Below are positions 5,708 through 13,056 of a stretch of 16,162 nucleotides of DNA, in pieces. The translations under genes were made by a program, and so were the position numbers. The stretch lies in the NCBI GenBank assembly GCA_021795055.1, contig JAJYPW010000004.1:1-16162 (forward strand), in the 5' to 3' direction. The notes beneath the pieces are model-generated. The model did no database searches. It saw only the letters and a program-made list of their open reading frames with translations, and had not been told where the DNA came from. Each line of letters opens with the position of its first letter. Within the stretch, counting starts at the first letter, position 1. Source of the stretch: Thermoplasmata archaeon (GTDB lineage Archaea > Thermoplasmatota > Thermoplasmata > Thermoplasmatales > Thermoplasmataceae).

Positions 5708-6784
5708 ATGGTTGCCGGAGATATTTTTAACGGACTGGAAAACACAAACAAGATCCTCATCAGGAATGGCGGAGAAAACGCAATCGACAAGACTTTTTTC
5801 TATCTTTCGGGCGTCGAGGCAGGCCTTTTCGAGGGATCTTCACTGGTTTTTACCAGGGATTCGCTGAAACTGTTTGTTTACCCGCTTGAGGAAGAACTTG
5901 CAAGGCAATCCGGGCACGAGATAGTTGTTGCAAATTCCATGTCCGAGATGAAGGAAAAGGTTGCAAAGGAACTCTCCACAGAAAGTGAGGTTGGGGTCAA
6001 CCTCTCCTCTCTTACGGTGGAAATGTTTGAAAGCGTAAAGAGTGAAAATCCAAAGCTAAGATTCAGAGACGTCTCTTCCAGCATTTCAGAAGCCAGGATG
6101 AAGAAATCCACGGACGAAATAAAGAGGCTGAGGGAAGCCGCCCGCATAAGCGGAGAGGTGTACCAGTCGGTTCTTGACTCGCTGAAAGAAGGGATGCAGG
6201 AAACAGAGGTCGCCGCGATGCTAGTTTACAGGATGATGACCGAAGGGGCATCAGGGCCCGCTTTCGGCACCATCGTGGGCTTCGGCGAGAATTCAGCCAT
6301 CCCGCACTATTCTGCGGGCAGAAGGAAGCTGAAGAAGGGCGATTTTGTCCTGACTGATTACGGGGCTCAGTACAGGAGGTACTGCGCGGATACTACCAGA
6401 ACAGTTGTTTACGGAAGAGCAACGGAAGAACAGAAGGAAATCTACAGGATAGTGCATGAGGCCCAGGCAAAGAGCATGGAGTTGATAAAGGCTGGAGTGA
6501 ACGGGAAGATCGTTAACCAGAAGGCGCTTGACATTATCGACTCTACCAAATACAGGGGGAAAATGATGCATGGCCTTGGCCATGGTATCGGTATGGAAGT
6601 GCACGACCACAGTGCACTTGGAAAGGCAGACAGGGAACTGAAGGAGAATATGGTAATAACCGACGAGCCAGGTATTTACGTTGCCGGATTCGGTGGAGTA
6701 AGGATCGAGGACGACGTTCTCGTAAAGAGGGATGGATACGAAAGAATAACGCACAAACCTCCTTCTGATCTGATTGAAGTCTGA
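5708..6784 (+). CDS. M24-family Xaa-Pro aminopeptidase/dipeptidase
   Basis: A dinuclear-metal peptidase of 358 residues that removes or splits proline-containing peptides in the cytoplasm. The N-terminal part (1-130) is the variable creatinase-like domain; the C-terminal part is the pita-bread domain. All five metal ligands are visible: D217 (LTDYGAQ), D228 (CADTTRT), H292 (GLGHGIGMEVHD), E320 (ITDEPGIYV) and E334 (VRIEDDVLV). The conserved proline-adjacent His is H200 in AIPHYS. ATG 5708 is chosen because a TATA element ends 19 nt before it; the frame is open from GTG 5651 but those residues are not family-like. It is probably a single-gene transcript. Aminopeptidase P versus prolidase cannot be decided by eye. 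Confidence 0.93.
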   Translation: MVAGDIFNGLENTNKILIRNGGENAIDKTFFYLSGVEAGLFEGSSLVFTRDSLKLFVYPLEEELARQSGHEIVVANSMSEMKEKVAKELSTESEVGVNLSSLTVEMFESVKSENPKLRFRDVSSSISEARMKKSTDEIKRLREAARISGEVYQSVLDSLKEGMQETEVAAMLVYRMMTEGASGPAFGTIVGFGENSAIPHYSAGRRKLKKGDFVLTDYGAQYRRYCADTTRTVVYGRATEEQKEIYRIVHEAQAKSMELIKAGVNGKIVNQKALDIIDSTKYRGKMMHGLGHGIGMEVHDHSALGKADRELKENMVITDEPGIYVAGFGGVRIEDDVLVKRDGYERITHKPPSDLIEV

Positions 6785-6792
6785 TCCTCCGG

Positions 6793-6802
6793 AAATATAT
6801 TT
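6793..6802 (+). promoter_or_regulatory. TATA element of the ChrB-domain gene
   Basis: AAATATATTT is centred about 28 nt before ATG 6826 and lies just past the stop of the peptidase gene. It gives the next gene its own promoter and favours ATG 6826 over the upstream in-frame GTG 6811. Confidence 0.6.
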
Positions 6803-6825
6803 AGAGATGGGTGCTTCAGATCAGC

Positions 6826-7302
6826 ATGAAGTGGGTCACGAGGGAAAAGGCGAAGGTGGACAGGATCGCCTGTCCATGGATTATAAGCAAATTTGTTGAC
6901 AGGAAAGCTGAATTCTTCTTTGTACCAAAGGATCAGGTACTGGACTTTGCAAGGGAAAACAACGCGATCCCTTTTGACACACCGGGATCAGAACTCATGC
7001 ACTTCGAGGAAAACGGCTACGAATACGTCAGTTTCGATGCGGTTATCAGGAAATACGGCCTGAAAGACCCGGCGTTGCTGGAGCTTGCGAAAATTGTGAG
7101 GTCTGCTGACGCTGAGCCTCCGGACGCCAGCACTGAAGGTGCGGGGTTGGAGGCGGCCGCACTCGGATTCAGGATGATCTCCACCGACGATCATGAGAAC
7201 ATGAAGTTGCAGTTCCCGCTTTACGATGCACTGTATGCTTATTGCAAATGGAGGCTTGAGGCAGGAGGCAAGCTTGAGCACTCCACTGGAAACAAATCTT
7301 GA
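6826..7302 (+). CDS. ChrB C-terminal-domain protein (chromate resistance family)
   Basis: A protein of 158 residues that corresponds to the C-terminal domain of ChrB. The N-terminal block WVTREKAKVDRIACPWII, with SKFVDRKAEFFFVP following, is the hallmark (K-x-DRIACPWLI-x-R-F-x-D-x-A-x-F). Further family features are IPFDTPGSELMHF and a conserved Asp/His-bearing helix ending in DDHENMKLQFPLYDALY. C16 and the acidic/His residues are candidate metal or redox positions. In bacteria ChrB accompanies the ChrA chromate efflux pump and the N-terminal part senses chromate; neither that part nor chrA is in view. The role may therefore be a stand-alone stress enzyme. It lies 41 nt after the peptidase stop with its own TATA, and precedes the copper genes. 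Confidence 0.82.
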   Translation: MKWVTREKAKVDRIACPWIISKFVDRKAEFFFVPKDQVLDFARENNAIPFDTPGSELMHFEENGYEYVSFDAVIRKYGLKDPALLELAKIVRSADAEPPDASTEGAGLEAAALGFRMISTDDHENMKLQFPLYDALYAYCKWRLEAGGKLEHSTGNKS

Positions 7303-7427
7303 ACCGCTACATTCGGAACATGAATCTGACTTGAAGGAACAAGCCTGGCAGCCAGTGGCCCGCTCTATGCAATTCCATCTGCGGGAAGATCAATCCATCT
7401 TATAATGCGGGTATGCATGATCAAAAG

Positions 7428-7444
7428 ATAAAGGAAGCCTTTAT
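7428..7444. repeat. Inverted repeat upstream of the small YHS gene
   Basis: ATAAAGG-AAG-CCTTTAT is a perfect inverted repeat with 7-bp arms and a 3-nt spacer, 56 nt before the YHS start. Its right arm overlaps a weak TATA-like TTTATTTC, so a protein bound here could control that gene. The rest of the 7303-7500 gap shows only another TATA-like TTATAATG near 7400. Confidence 0.45.
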
Positions 7445-7500
7445 TTCATAATCATTCCTACCATGTCAAGGCATCTGCGAATGGAGCCTGTAGTGATAAT

Positions 7501-7641
7501 ATGGCAATTGACGTTATCTGCGGGATGAAGGTGAAGGAGGATACCAAGTACCAGTCCGAGTTCCAGGGCAAGAAGTTCTATTTCTGTTCAAGCAAGTGCA
7601 AGGCAGAGTTCGACAAAAATCCACTGAAGCACAGCAGGTAA
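7501..7641 (+). CDS. Stand-alone YHS-domain protein (putative copper chaperone)
   Basis: A gene of only 46 codons: MAIDVICGMKVKEDTKYQSE, then FQGKKFYFCSSKCKAEFDKN and a short basic end. It has the YHS metal-binding signature: D-x-x-CGM at the start and the FYFC-x3-C knuckle later, giving cysteines C7, C29 and C33. It is nearly parallel in layout to the N-terminal domain of the ATPase at 10417 (DPVCGM and FYFCSTTC). Small TRASH/YHS proteins accompany archaeal copper operons as metallochaperones (CopM in Sulfolobus, CopZ in Ferroplasma), so delivery of Cu to the ATPase is the best guess. GTGAT at 7493-7497 lies 3 nt before the ATG. An inverted repeat sits upstream. Metal identity is inferred from neighbours. 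Confidence 0.85.
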   Translation: MAIDVICGMKVKEDTKYQSEFQGKKFYFCSSKCKAEFDKNPLKHSR

Positions 7642-7757
7642 TGTGCCGCCAGGACAGCGCGCAACTCCAATTTGCCTGTGCAGATTAAATTTAGAGTTTC
7701 AGTGCGTACATTCCGCCGCCATTGTATTGATCTATAGGGGCAAGATCCTGGACAGAA

Positions 7758-7766
7758 TGTATAAGA
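7758..7766 (+). promoter_or_regulatory. TATA element of the HTH-TRASH regulator gene
   Basis: TGTATAAGA is centred about 26 nt before ATG 7788, consistent with a leaderless transcript that starts at the regulator's own start codon and with a promoter separate from that of the YHS gene. Confidence 0.6.
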
Positions 7767-7787
7767 TGTTTTTCACAATTATCCACT

Positions 7788-8321
7788 ATGGCTAGAAACA
7801 TGTCAGATCTGGAGGAAAGGATGATAGCGCTCCTCAAGAACAACTCGAGGATGAGCCTCCTTGACCTTTCAAAAGAGCTGGGAATCAGCAGGATAACAGC
7901 AAAAAAGATCCTGTCCTCTCTCACTGCGAGCGGAACGATAAGGCGCTTTACCATTGCGCTATCCGAGGATGAAAGGAATTTGGTTCTAGTGCATACTGGA
8001 GATCTCAGCAGGGTGCCTGGCGACCTTATACTTGAGTATTTTACCCTGATAGACGGAACCTATCTCATAGTGATGTATTATGAGAACCTTGTCAGGCTTA
8101 AGGACGCAAAGATCATGGATGTAAAGATAGCGTCCAGAAAAACCCTGAACGAAGGGCATGCGAGGATGAATCACCTGCTGTGCGACTATTGCGGAAAGGA
8201 GATCGAGGGAGAACCAATCACGCTGGAAATACAGAAAAGAAAATTCTATGTCTGCTGCCCGAACTGTGAACGGGACCTGAAGAGGAGACGAGAGTTCCTG
8301 GACCGTGTAGAAGAAGCTTGA
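7788..8321 (+). CDS. Lrp/AsnC-type HTH regulator with TRASH metal-binding domain (CopT/CopR-like)
   Basis: A protein of 177 residues in three parts. An Lrp/AsnC-type winged helix occupies about 6-60 (DLEERMIALLKNNSRMSLLD, LSKELGISRITAKKILSSL). A middle region of about 65-125 is probably for dimerisation. A C-terminal TRASH domain runs from 131 to 170, with C132 and C135 (CDYCGKEI) and C156/C157 and C160 (YVCCPNCERDLKRR). TRASH is a treble-clef-like metal sensor; this architecture is known from copper-responsive archaeal regulators next to copper ATPases. The convergent ATPase 17 nt downstream and the YHS protein upstream support copper sensing. Start ATG 7788 fits the TATA spacing. Whether it activates or represses, and where it binds, cannot be read here. 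Confidence 0.9.
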   Translation: MARNMSDLEERMIALLKNNSRMSLLDLSKELGISRITAKKILSSLTASGTIRRFTIALSEDERNLVLVHTGDLSRVPGDLILEYFTLIDGTYLIVMYYENLVRLKDAKIMDVKIASRKTLNEGHARMNHLLCDYCGKEIEGEPITLEIQKRKFYVCCPNCERDLKRRREFLDRVEEA

Positions 8322-8338
8322 GGAATCGACAGTGCTGG

Positions 8339-10417
8339 TCAGGCTATCTTTTCGGATGCAACAGTTTTTCCCACTTCAGCTATGGATCTGGCTATCCTTG
8401 GCCTAAGAAAGAGTGAATTTACGACCACGGTTACGGAACTGAAACCCATTGCTAGGGCTGCCAGTATGGGCAGGAACGAATAAATTCCAAGCCCGAACAG
8501 GGGTACGAGGATCCCCCCGGCTATGGGAATCAGGGCCGAATTGTAACCTGCGGCCCATCCTATGTTCTGTTTCACCTTAGAAATTGTCCTGTTTCCTATT
8601 ATCTTTGCATAGACAACGTTAATGATATCGCTATTGAGCAGGATGACATCGCCGCTCTCCTTGGCAATGTCACTGCCCGAACCCATAGCGATTCCAACAT
8701 CCGATGTCTCAAGGGCGACTGTATCATTTATGCCGTCGCCAACGAAAATGACGTAATCGCCTTTTTCCTGGTATGTCCTGACAATTTCTGCCTTTTGGTC
8801 CGGACGCACCTCTGCATGAACTTCATCAATTCCCACCAGTCCAGCGATCCTGGCTGCCTCTTCTGCGGAATCGCCGGTGACCATTGAAACTTTCAATCCG
8901 ATATCGTGCAGTGTCCTGATAGTTCGGACAGCGCCCTTCCTCAGGTTGTATGCCAGGAGCATCGTGCCGGCCGGTTTCCCATTTATCGATATCTCTACGG
9001 CAGACCCTCCCCTGACCGATGATCTTGAAACCTCGATCCTGTCTGTTCCGACAGTTCCGGTGATCCCTCGCCCGGGAATCTCGGAAACGCCAGAAGGTGT
9101 TGCAGTCTTTGCCGACTTTCCCAGCGCGTATCTTACTATAGCCCTCGCTACCGGATGATTTGAGGCGGACTCCACGGCAGCAGCCCTCTCCAGCACGTAG
9201 CTCTCAGTATACCCGTCGAACAAGTTAAACGACATTACCCAGGGATCAGGATCGGTGATAGTACCGGTCTTGTCGAAGATCACCCTGTTAGCCTTGGAGA
9301 GCCTGTCAAGAGCACTGGGATTCTTTACAACAATCCCCTTTTCCGAGGACACGGTAGACGATATGAGGAGTGAAAGGGGAGTCGCGAGGCCTATTGCGCA
9401 CGGGCAGGCTATAACGACGACAGAGACGAAGGCAAGAAGCGCAATCACGAATGCACCACCGGATCCAAGCGCGCTGGACAGATAGAAATACCAGAACAGC
9501 CCAGCTGCAGCAGCAGATGCAAGAACAATGGGCACAAAAACGGAGGAAAAGACGTCAGCAATTCTCTGGATCTTGACCCTTCCCGATGCCGCTCTCTGAA
9601 TGGACTCGAAAATCTGGCTTACCGTGCTGTCGTGTCCGGTTCTTGTCGCCCTGATCTTAAGGGTTCCATTCAGGTTTGAGGTTCCGGAGGACACGTTCTT
9701 CCCCTCTTCCTTAAGCACCGGGCTCTGCTCCCCGGTAAGCATGGACTCGTCAACATCGCTGGTCCCCTCGGTCACAGCGCCGTCCACGGGGAAGACTTCA
9801 CCAGGCTTCACCAGCACCATATCCCCAGGCCTGATCTTATCGGTGTCCACGTCTGTGATCGAACCGTTCAAGTCCAGCAGGTGGGTTTTGCCCGGTATAA
9901 GGTCGATTAACTTTCCTGCAGCCCTGTTTGCACGGGTTTTCATTATATTCTCTATGTAGTTCCCCGTCAGAATCAGGGTGACAATGAAGACTGACGTATC
10001 GAAATAAACCGAGGAGGACGGAATGGCATCCGGATACACTGTCACGAAAAGAGAGAAGAAAAAGGCCGAGCTCGTTCCAAGGGCAACCAGCAGATCCATG
10101 TTCCCCGTTCTGGATCTTAATGCATGGTATGCGCCATCATAGAAGCCAAGCCCGGAATAGAACTGGACGGGCATTGCAAGAATCAGCAGCAGGTAATCCT
10201 TGTAAGCAAACGAGAATGCATACGTGAGTAAAAGCACCGGTATTGCCAGAATCCAGCCTACAATTAGCCTGTTCTTCAGCTTCCTGACCTGCGCTTCCGG
10301 GGCAGAATATGTAGCCTGGCAGGTAGTCGAACAGAAGTAAAATTTCTGTCCGTCAATCTCGCTCACCAGATTGCTGGCATCGGGAACAAACATACCGCAC
10401 ACTGGGTCAGTAGGCAT
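8339..10417 (-). CDS. copA: Cu+-exporting P1B-type ATPase with N-terminal YHS domain
   Basis: A membrane ATPase of 692 residues that pumps Cu(I) outwards. An N-terminal YHS domain (DPVCGM 4-9, FYFCSTTC 26-33) replaces the usual HMA CxxC domains. Membrane helices follow; the actuator loop has LTGE (227-230). The transport site CPC is at 338-340, the phosphorylation site DKTGT at 382-386, the P1B His-Pro pair at 421-422, and GDGIND at 560-565. Late-helix GYNSALIPIAGG and MGFSSVTVVVNS fit the P1B-1 (copper) group. ATG 10417 is preferred: GTGAT lies 4 nt upstream and the YHS begins at once; the frame is open to an ATG at 10465 with 16 more, unfamily-like residues. The residues after GDGIND read TVAL, not the common SPAL. 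Convergent with the regulator. Confidence 0.93.
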   Translation of the reverse strand: MPTDPVCGMFVPDASNLVSEIDGQKFYFCSTTCQATYSAPEAQVRKLKNRLIVGWILAIPVLLLTYAFSFAYKDYLLLILAMPVQFYSGLGFYDGAYHALRSRTGNMDLLVALGTSSAFFFSLFVTVYPDAIPSSSVYFDTSVFIVTLILTGNYIENIMKTRANRAAGKLIDLIPGKTHLLDLNGSITDVDTDKIRPGDMVLVKPGEVFPVDGAVTEGTSDVDESMLTGEQSPVLKEEGKNVSSGTSNLNGTLKIRATRTGHDSTVSQIFESIQRAASGRVKIQRIADVFSSVFVPIVLASAAAAGLFWYFYLSSALGSGGAFVIALLAFVSVVVIACPCAIGLATPLSLLISSTVSSEKGIVVKNPSALDRLSKANRVIFDKTGTITDPDPWVMSFNLFDGYTESYVLERAAAVESASNHPVARAIVRYALGKSAKTATPSGVSEIPGRGITGTVGTDRIEVSRSSVRGGSAVEISINGKPAGTMLLAYNLRKGAVRTIRTLHDIGLKVSMVTGDSAEEAARIAGLVGIDEVHAEVRPDQKAEIVRTYQEKGDYVIFVGDGINDTVALETSDVGIAMGSGSDIAKESGDVILLNSDIINVVYAKIIGNRTISKVKQNIGWAAGYNSALIPIAGGILVPLFGLGIYSFLPILAALAMGFSSVTVVVNSLFLRPRIARSIAEVGKTVASEKIA

Positions 10418-10865
10418 TAAGATCACACCCCCGAACATAAGCATCATCTTCCAGGGGACAAACATATCGGGTCATATTCCCAGAACCTTGCGAGAGAAGC
10501 TGGGCTTTCCAAACTGGCCGTATCAATCCAGGTGCCTCGCGATCGAAACTCAGGTTGCGCATAGGTTCTTCACGTTCTCTGTATTTATCTGTGCCTTAAG
10601 AGGCTTATGTTAACATATTGTAAAAACTTTTAGGGTTTCTTTTCATTATTGAGAAAATTCTGCACGCATGTTAGCCAACCAGACAACAAAATTCCCTCGG
10701 GGTAAGACGCTCGTGCGCTTGACAATTATCCGGACCCCGCCAGTGACTCACCTTAACCGGGTAGCCGAAATTCCTGTGTCAGGAGCAAACAAGGGACAAT
10801 ATGCGAGCGCAAGATCGGCGTTTCCCGTTGCGCAGGTATTATCTATATATCCATACTTATCCATT
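10418..10865. other. Divergent intergenic region between copA and the isoprenoid operon
   Basis: About 450 nt with no recognisable gene. A plus-strand frame is open from 10668 into the next gene, but its residues are not protein-like and a TATA element lies inside it, so it is rejected as coding. On the minus strand GAATATGAC and CGATATGTTT (about 10458-10478) are weak TATA candidates for copA. A perfect 12-bp palindrome TATGTTAACATA lies at 10606-10617, sharing ATGTT/AACAT half-sites with the vapBC promoter. T-rich runs follow it (10620-10650). Confidence 0.5.
10838..10850 (+). promoter_or_regulatory. TATA element of the membrane protein-ipk-fni-ZPR1 operon
   Basis: ATTATCTATATAT lies 16 to 28 nt before GTG 10866. 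This supports transcription starting at or near that GTG and rules against coding upstream of it. No other promoter is seen before the overlapping genes that follow. Confidence 0.5.
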
Positions 10866-11267
10866 GTGAGTGCAGCACTTACACTGGGAGCTGTCGCTTT
10901 CCTGATCCTGGATTTCATAATACTGGTGATCATCATTTCACTGCCCATTTATGCCGCATCAGTGACAATGGTATCGAAGAGAAAGGCCACCTTTGGAAGG
11001 GCCGTTATCGCCACCATAGTAGCCATCATTGCTTTCCTGTTTCTTTCGGCAATCTTTGGCCTCTTGTTCCCGCTGCTTGGACTTATCATCGGGTTCATTG
11101 GAATCCTGGCGGTGCTGAGGGCCATGTATGATCTCGGATGGGTGAGCGCATTTGTGATGGCTGTCATTGCCTTCGTATTCCTGATCATAATATTGTTAAT
11201 CCTGTCGCTCGTGGGATTGGCCATAAGTTTCGCCACCTTTTCATATAGCGGAGGTTTCCGGGCTTAA
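10866..11267 (+). CDS. Small four-helix integral membrane protein, function unknown
   Basis: With GTG 10866 as start the protein has 133 residues and is almost entirely membrane. There are about four hydrophobic segments, separated by the charged loop SKRKATFGRA and the short loop RAMYDLGW. There are no cysteine pairs, catalytic motifs or recognised domain; valine, isoleucine, alanine and leucine dominate. The end is polar (FSYSGGFRA). The frame runs back to 10668, but that stretch is not protein-like and contains the TATA element. Its stop TAA overlaps the ATG of ipk by one base, so translation is probably coupled and it is the first gene of the isoprenoid operon. A role near the membrane in lipid synthesis is an inference from position only. 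Confidence 0.65.
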   Translation: MSAALTLGAVAFLILDFIILVIIISLPIYAASVTMVSKRKATFGRAVIATIVAIIAFLFLSAIFGLLFPLLGLIIGFIGILAVLRAMYDLGWVSAFVMAVIAFVFLIIILLILSLVGLAISFATFSYSGGFRA

Positions 11268-12010
11268 TGCAAGATACCATCACGCTGGTCAAAATGGGCG
11301 GCAGTGTGATCACGCGCAAGAACAGCTACAGGAACTTCTCAAGGCGTCATACCGACGATATCGCCGCCCAGATCGCAGCAATCAAGGGTTACATGATCAT
11401 AGTTCACGGCGGGGGATCATTTGGCCACACAAAGTCCAGGGAATATTCCATCCCTGGAGTAATCGACGATTCGAAAAGGAATGGATCTTCGCTGATACAT
11501 TACGATATGCTTGATCTGTCCTTAAAGGTGGCAAAGTCGCTATTGAACCATGGACTGGCACCCTATATATTCTCGACCTCTTCCCTGTTCGTTTCCGGGA
11601 AACCGGATTACACGACTCCGCTTTACTACATGAAGAAGGGTTACACCCCTCTTCTGTTTGGAGACACCTACGTGGACGAGAATCGGATATCGATTTACTC
11701 GGGCGACAGCATAATGCTCGACCTTGCAAGGCTTCTGCATCCATCACGATCCATATTCTTCAGCGATGTTGACGGAATATTCACCGACGACCCGAAGCGG
11801 AACCCGGATGCGAGGCTGATACCAAGAATACACGATAACCATGGAATAAGGGCTACCGGTGGGGATGCCACAGGCGGGATGAAGTTGAAGCTATCCACGC
11901 TTCTTGCAATGAAAAAGCATTCAGGTGAGGTTTACCTCATTAACGGAAAGTTTCCTGAGAGGATTCGCTATATAGGTAAGCAGGAATTCATAGGCACGGT
12001 GATCGAATGA
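11267..12010 (+). CDS. ipk: Isopentenyl phosphate kinase
   Basis: An amino-acid-kinase-fold enzyme of 247 residues that phosphorylates isopentenyl phosphate to isopentenyl diphosphate with ATP, the closing step of archaeal alternative mevalonate routes. The family is visible in KMGGSVIT (9-16), IVHGGGSFGH (45-54), YSGDSIMLDLA, SDVDGIFTDDP (166-176) and GDATGGMKLKL (199-209). H54 after the glycine loop is the position that distinguishes IPK from glutamate and aspartate kinases by holding the substrate phosphate. The start ATG overlaps the upstream stop by one base, and the end overlaps the IPP isomerase start in an ATGA. This tight packing with the isomerase makes the assignment strong. GDATGGM differs slightly from the more common DVTGGM. 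Confidence 0.94.
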   Translation: MQDTITLVKMGGSVITRKNSYRNFSRRHTDDIAAQIAAIKGYMIIVHGGGSFGHTKSREYSIPGVIDDSKRNGSSLIHYDMLDLSLKVAKSLLNHGLAPYIFSTSSLFVSGKPDYTTPLYYMKKGYTPLLFGDTYVDENRISIYSGDSIMLDLARLLHPSRSIFFSDVDGIFTDDPKRNPDARLIPRIHDNHGIRATGGDATGGMKLKLSTLLAMKKHSGEVYLINGKFPERIRYIGKQEFIGTVIE

Positions 12011-13056
12011 TTGAACAGAGGAAGGAGGAGCACATTAGGATCGCAGAAAACGAAAAGGTGGAATCCGAGCATAACTATTGGGACGACATCAAATTTGTAC
12101 ACCAGCCCCTTCCGGAACTTGATTTTGATCAGATCGACTGCAACACCTCGTTGCTGGGGAGAAAACTCTCCTTCCCAATCATAATATCATCAATGACCGG
12201 TGGCACCCAGCTTGCCAAGAAAATCAACAGAAACCTTGCCGTAGCTGCCGAAAAGCTGCATATAGCAATGGGGGTCGGGAGCATGAGAGCCGCACTTGAA
12301 AAGCCAGAGCTCGCCGACACATTTTCGGTGATATCTGAATTCAATATCCCGCTGAAAATTGCCAATATCGGAGCACCTCAACTTATCCAGCAGTCAAAAG
12401 GGGCATTCGGATCTTTGGAGATAGAGAAAGCCATCACCATGATAGATGCCAGCGCCCTTTACATCCATCTAAACTTTCTCCAGGAAATGGTGCAGCCGGA
12501 GGGGGACAGGAGGGCAAAGGGAATATTAAAGAGGATTTCCGAGGTCTCCGCCAGCTTCCCGGTGATTGTGAAGGAAACTGGGAACGGCATATCCAGGGAA
12601 GCTGCCCTGGAGTTGAAGGATGCGGGAGTGAAGGGGATCGATGTTGGCGGCCTTGGCGGCACCTCATTTGCAGCTATTGAGTACTACAGGGCAATGAAGG
12701 TAAACGATGAAGAGAAAATGAGTTCAGGCAACACGTTCTGGAACTGGGGGATCCCTTCCCCCGCTTCAATAGTGTACAGTCAGGTTGGCCTACCGGTGAT
12801 AGGGAGCGGTGGCCTGCGAAACGGACTGGACCTTGCAAGGGCAATATCCATGGGCGCGGTTGCCGGAGGTTTTGCCCGCACATTGCTGAACAGTGCCGAC
12901 GAGTCGGGGGACGCGGTAATAAAAAACCTCTCGCATACAATCCGGGACCTCAAGATTGCAATGTTCCTCACCCGCAGCAAGGCGGTTCATGATCTGCAGA
13001 AGGCAAGAAAGGTCATCCTGGAACCACTTAAATCATGGATAGATTACAATGGATGA
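12007..13056 (+). CDS. fni: Isopentenyl-diphosphate delta-isomerase, type 2 (FMN-dependent)
   Basis: A TIM-barrel flavoenzyme of 349 residues, the usual type 2 length, that converts IPP to DMAPP using reduced FMN and Mg. Family motifs appear in order: RKEEHI (5-10), ISSMTGGT (60-67), the substrate/FMN residues HLNFLQE (154-160) and QPEGDR (163-168), KETGNGIS (189-196), GGLGGTSF (214-221), FWNWGIPS (244-251), GSGGLRNG (266-273) and FARTLL (289-294). It starts in an ATGA overlap with ipk and ends with an 8-nt overlap with the ZPR1-like gene. Together with ipk it supplies both five-carbon units for archaeal ether lipids. Type 2 is the isomerase form expected in archaea. Confidence 0.96.
   Translation: MIEQRKEEHIRIAENEKVESEHNYWDDIKFVHQPLPELDFDQIDCNTSLLGRKLSFPIIISSMTGGTQLAKKINRNLAVAAEKLHIAMGVGSMRAALEKPELADTFSVISEFNIPLKIANIGAPQLIQQSKGAFGSLEIEKAITMIDASALYIHLNFLQEMVQPEGDRRAKGILKRISEVSASFPVIVKETGNGISREAALELKDAGVKGIDVGGLGGTSFAAIEYYRAMKVNDEEKMSSGNTFWNWGIPSPASIVYSQVGLPVIGSGGLRNGLDLARAISMGAVAGGFARTLLNSADESGDAVIKNLSHTIRDLKIAMFLTRSKAVHDLQKARKVILEPLKSWIDYNG

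Noticed and set aside
6293..6754. 153-codon minus-strand ORF opposite the M24 peptidase
   Set aside because: It lies fully antisense to the metal-ligand region of a clear peptidase and its product shows no family features.
10668..10865. N-terminal extension of the small membrane protein (66 codons)
   Set aside because: The residues are not protein-like, the TATA element lies inside the stretch, and the hydrophobic core begins at GTG 10866.
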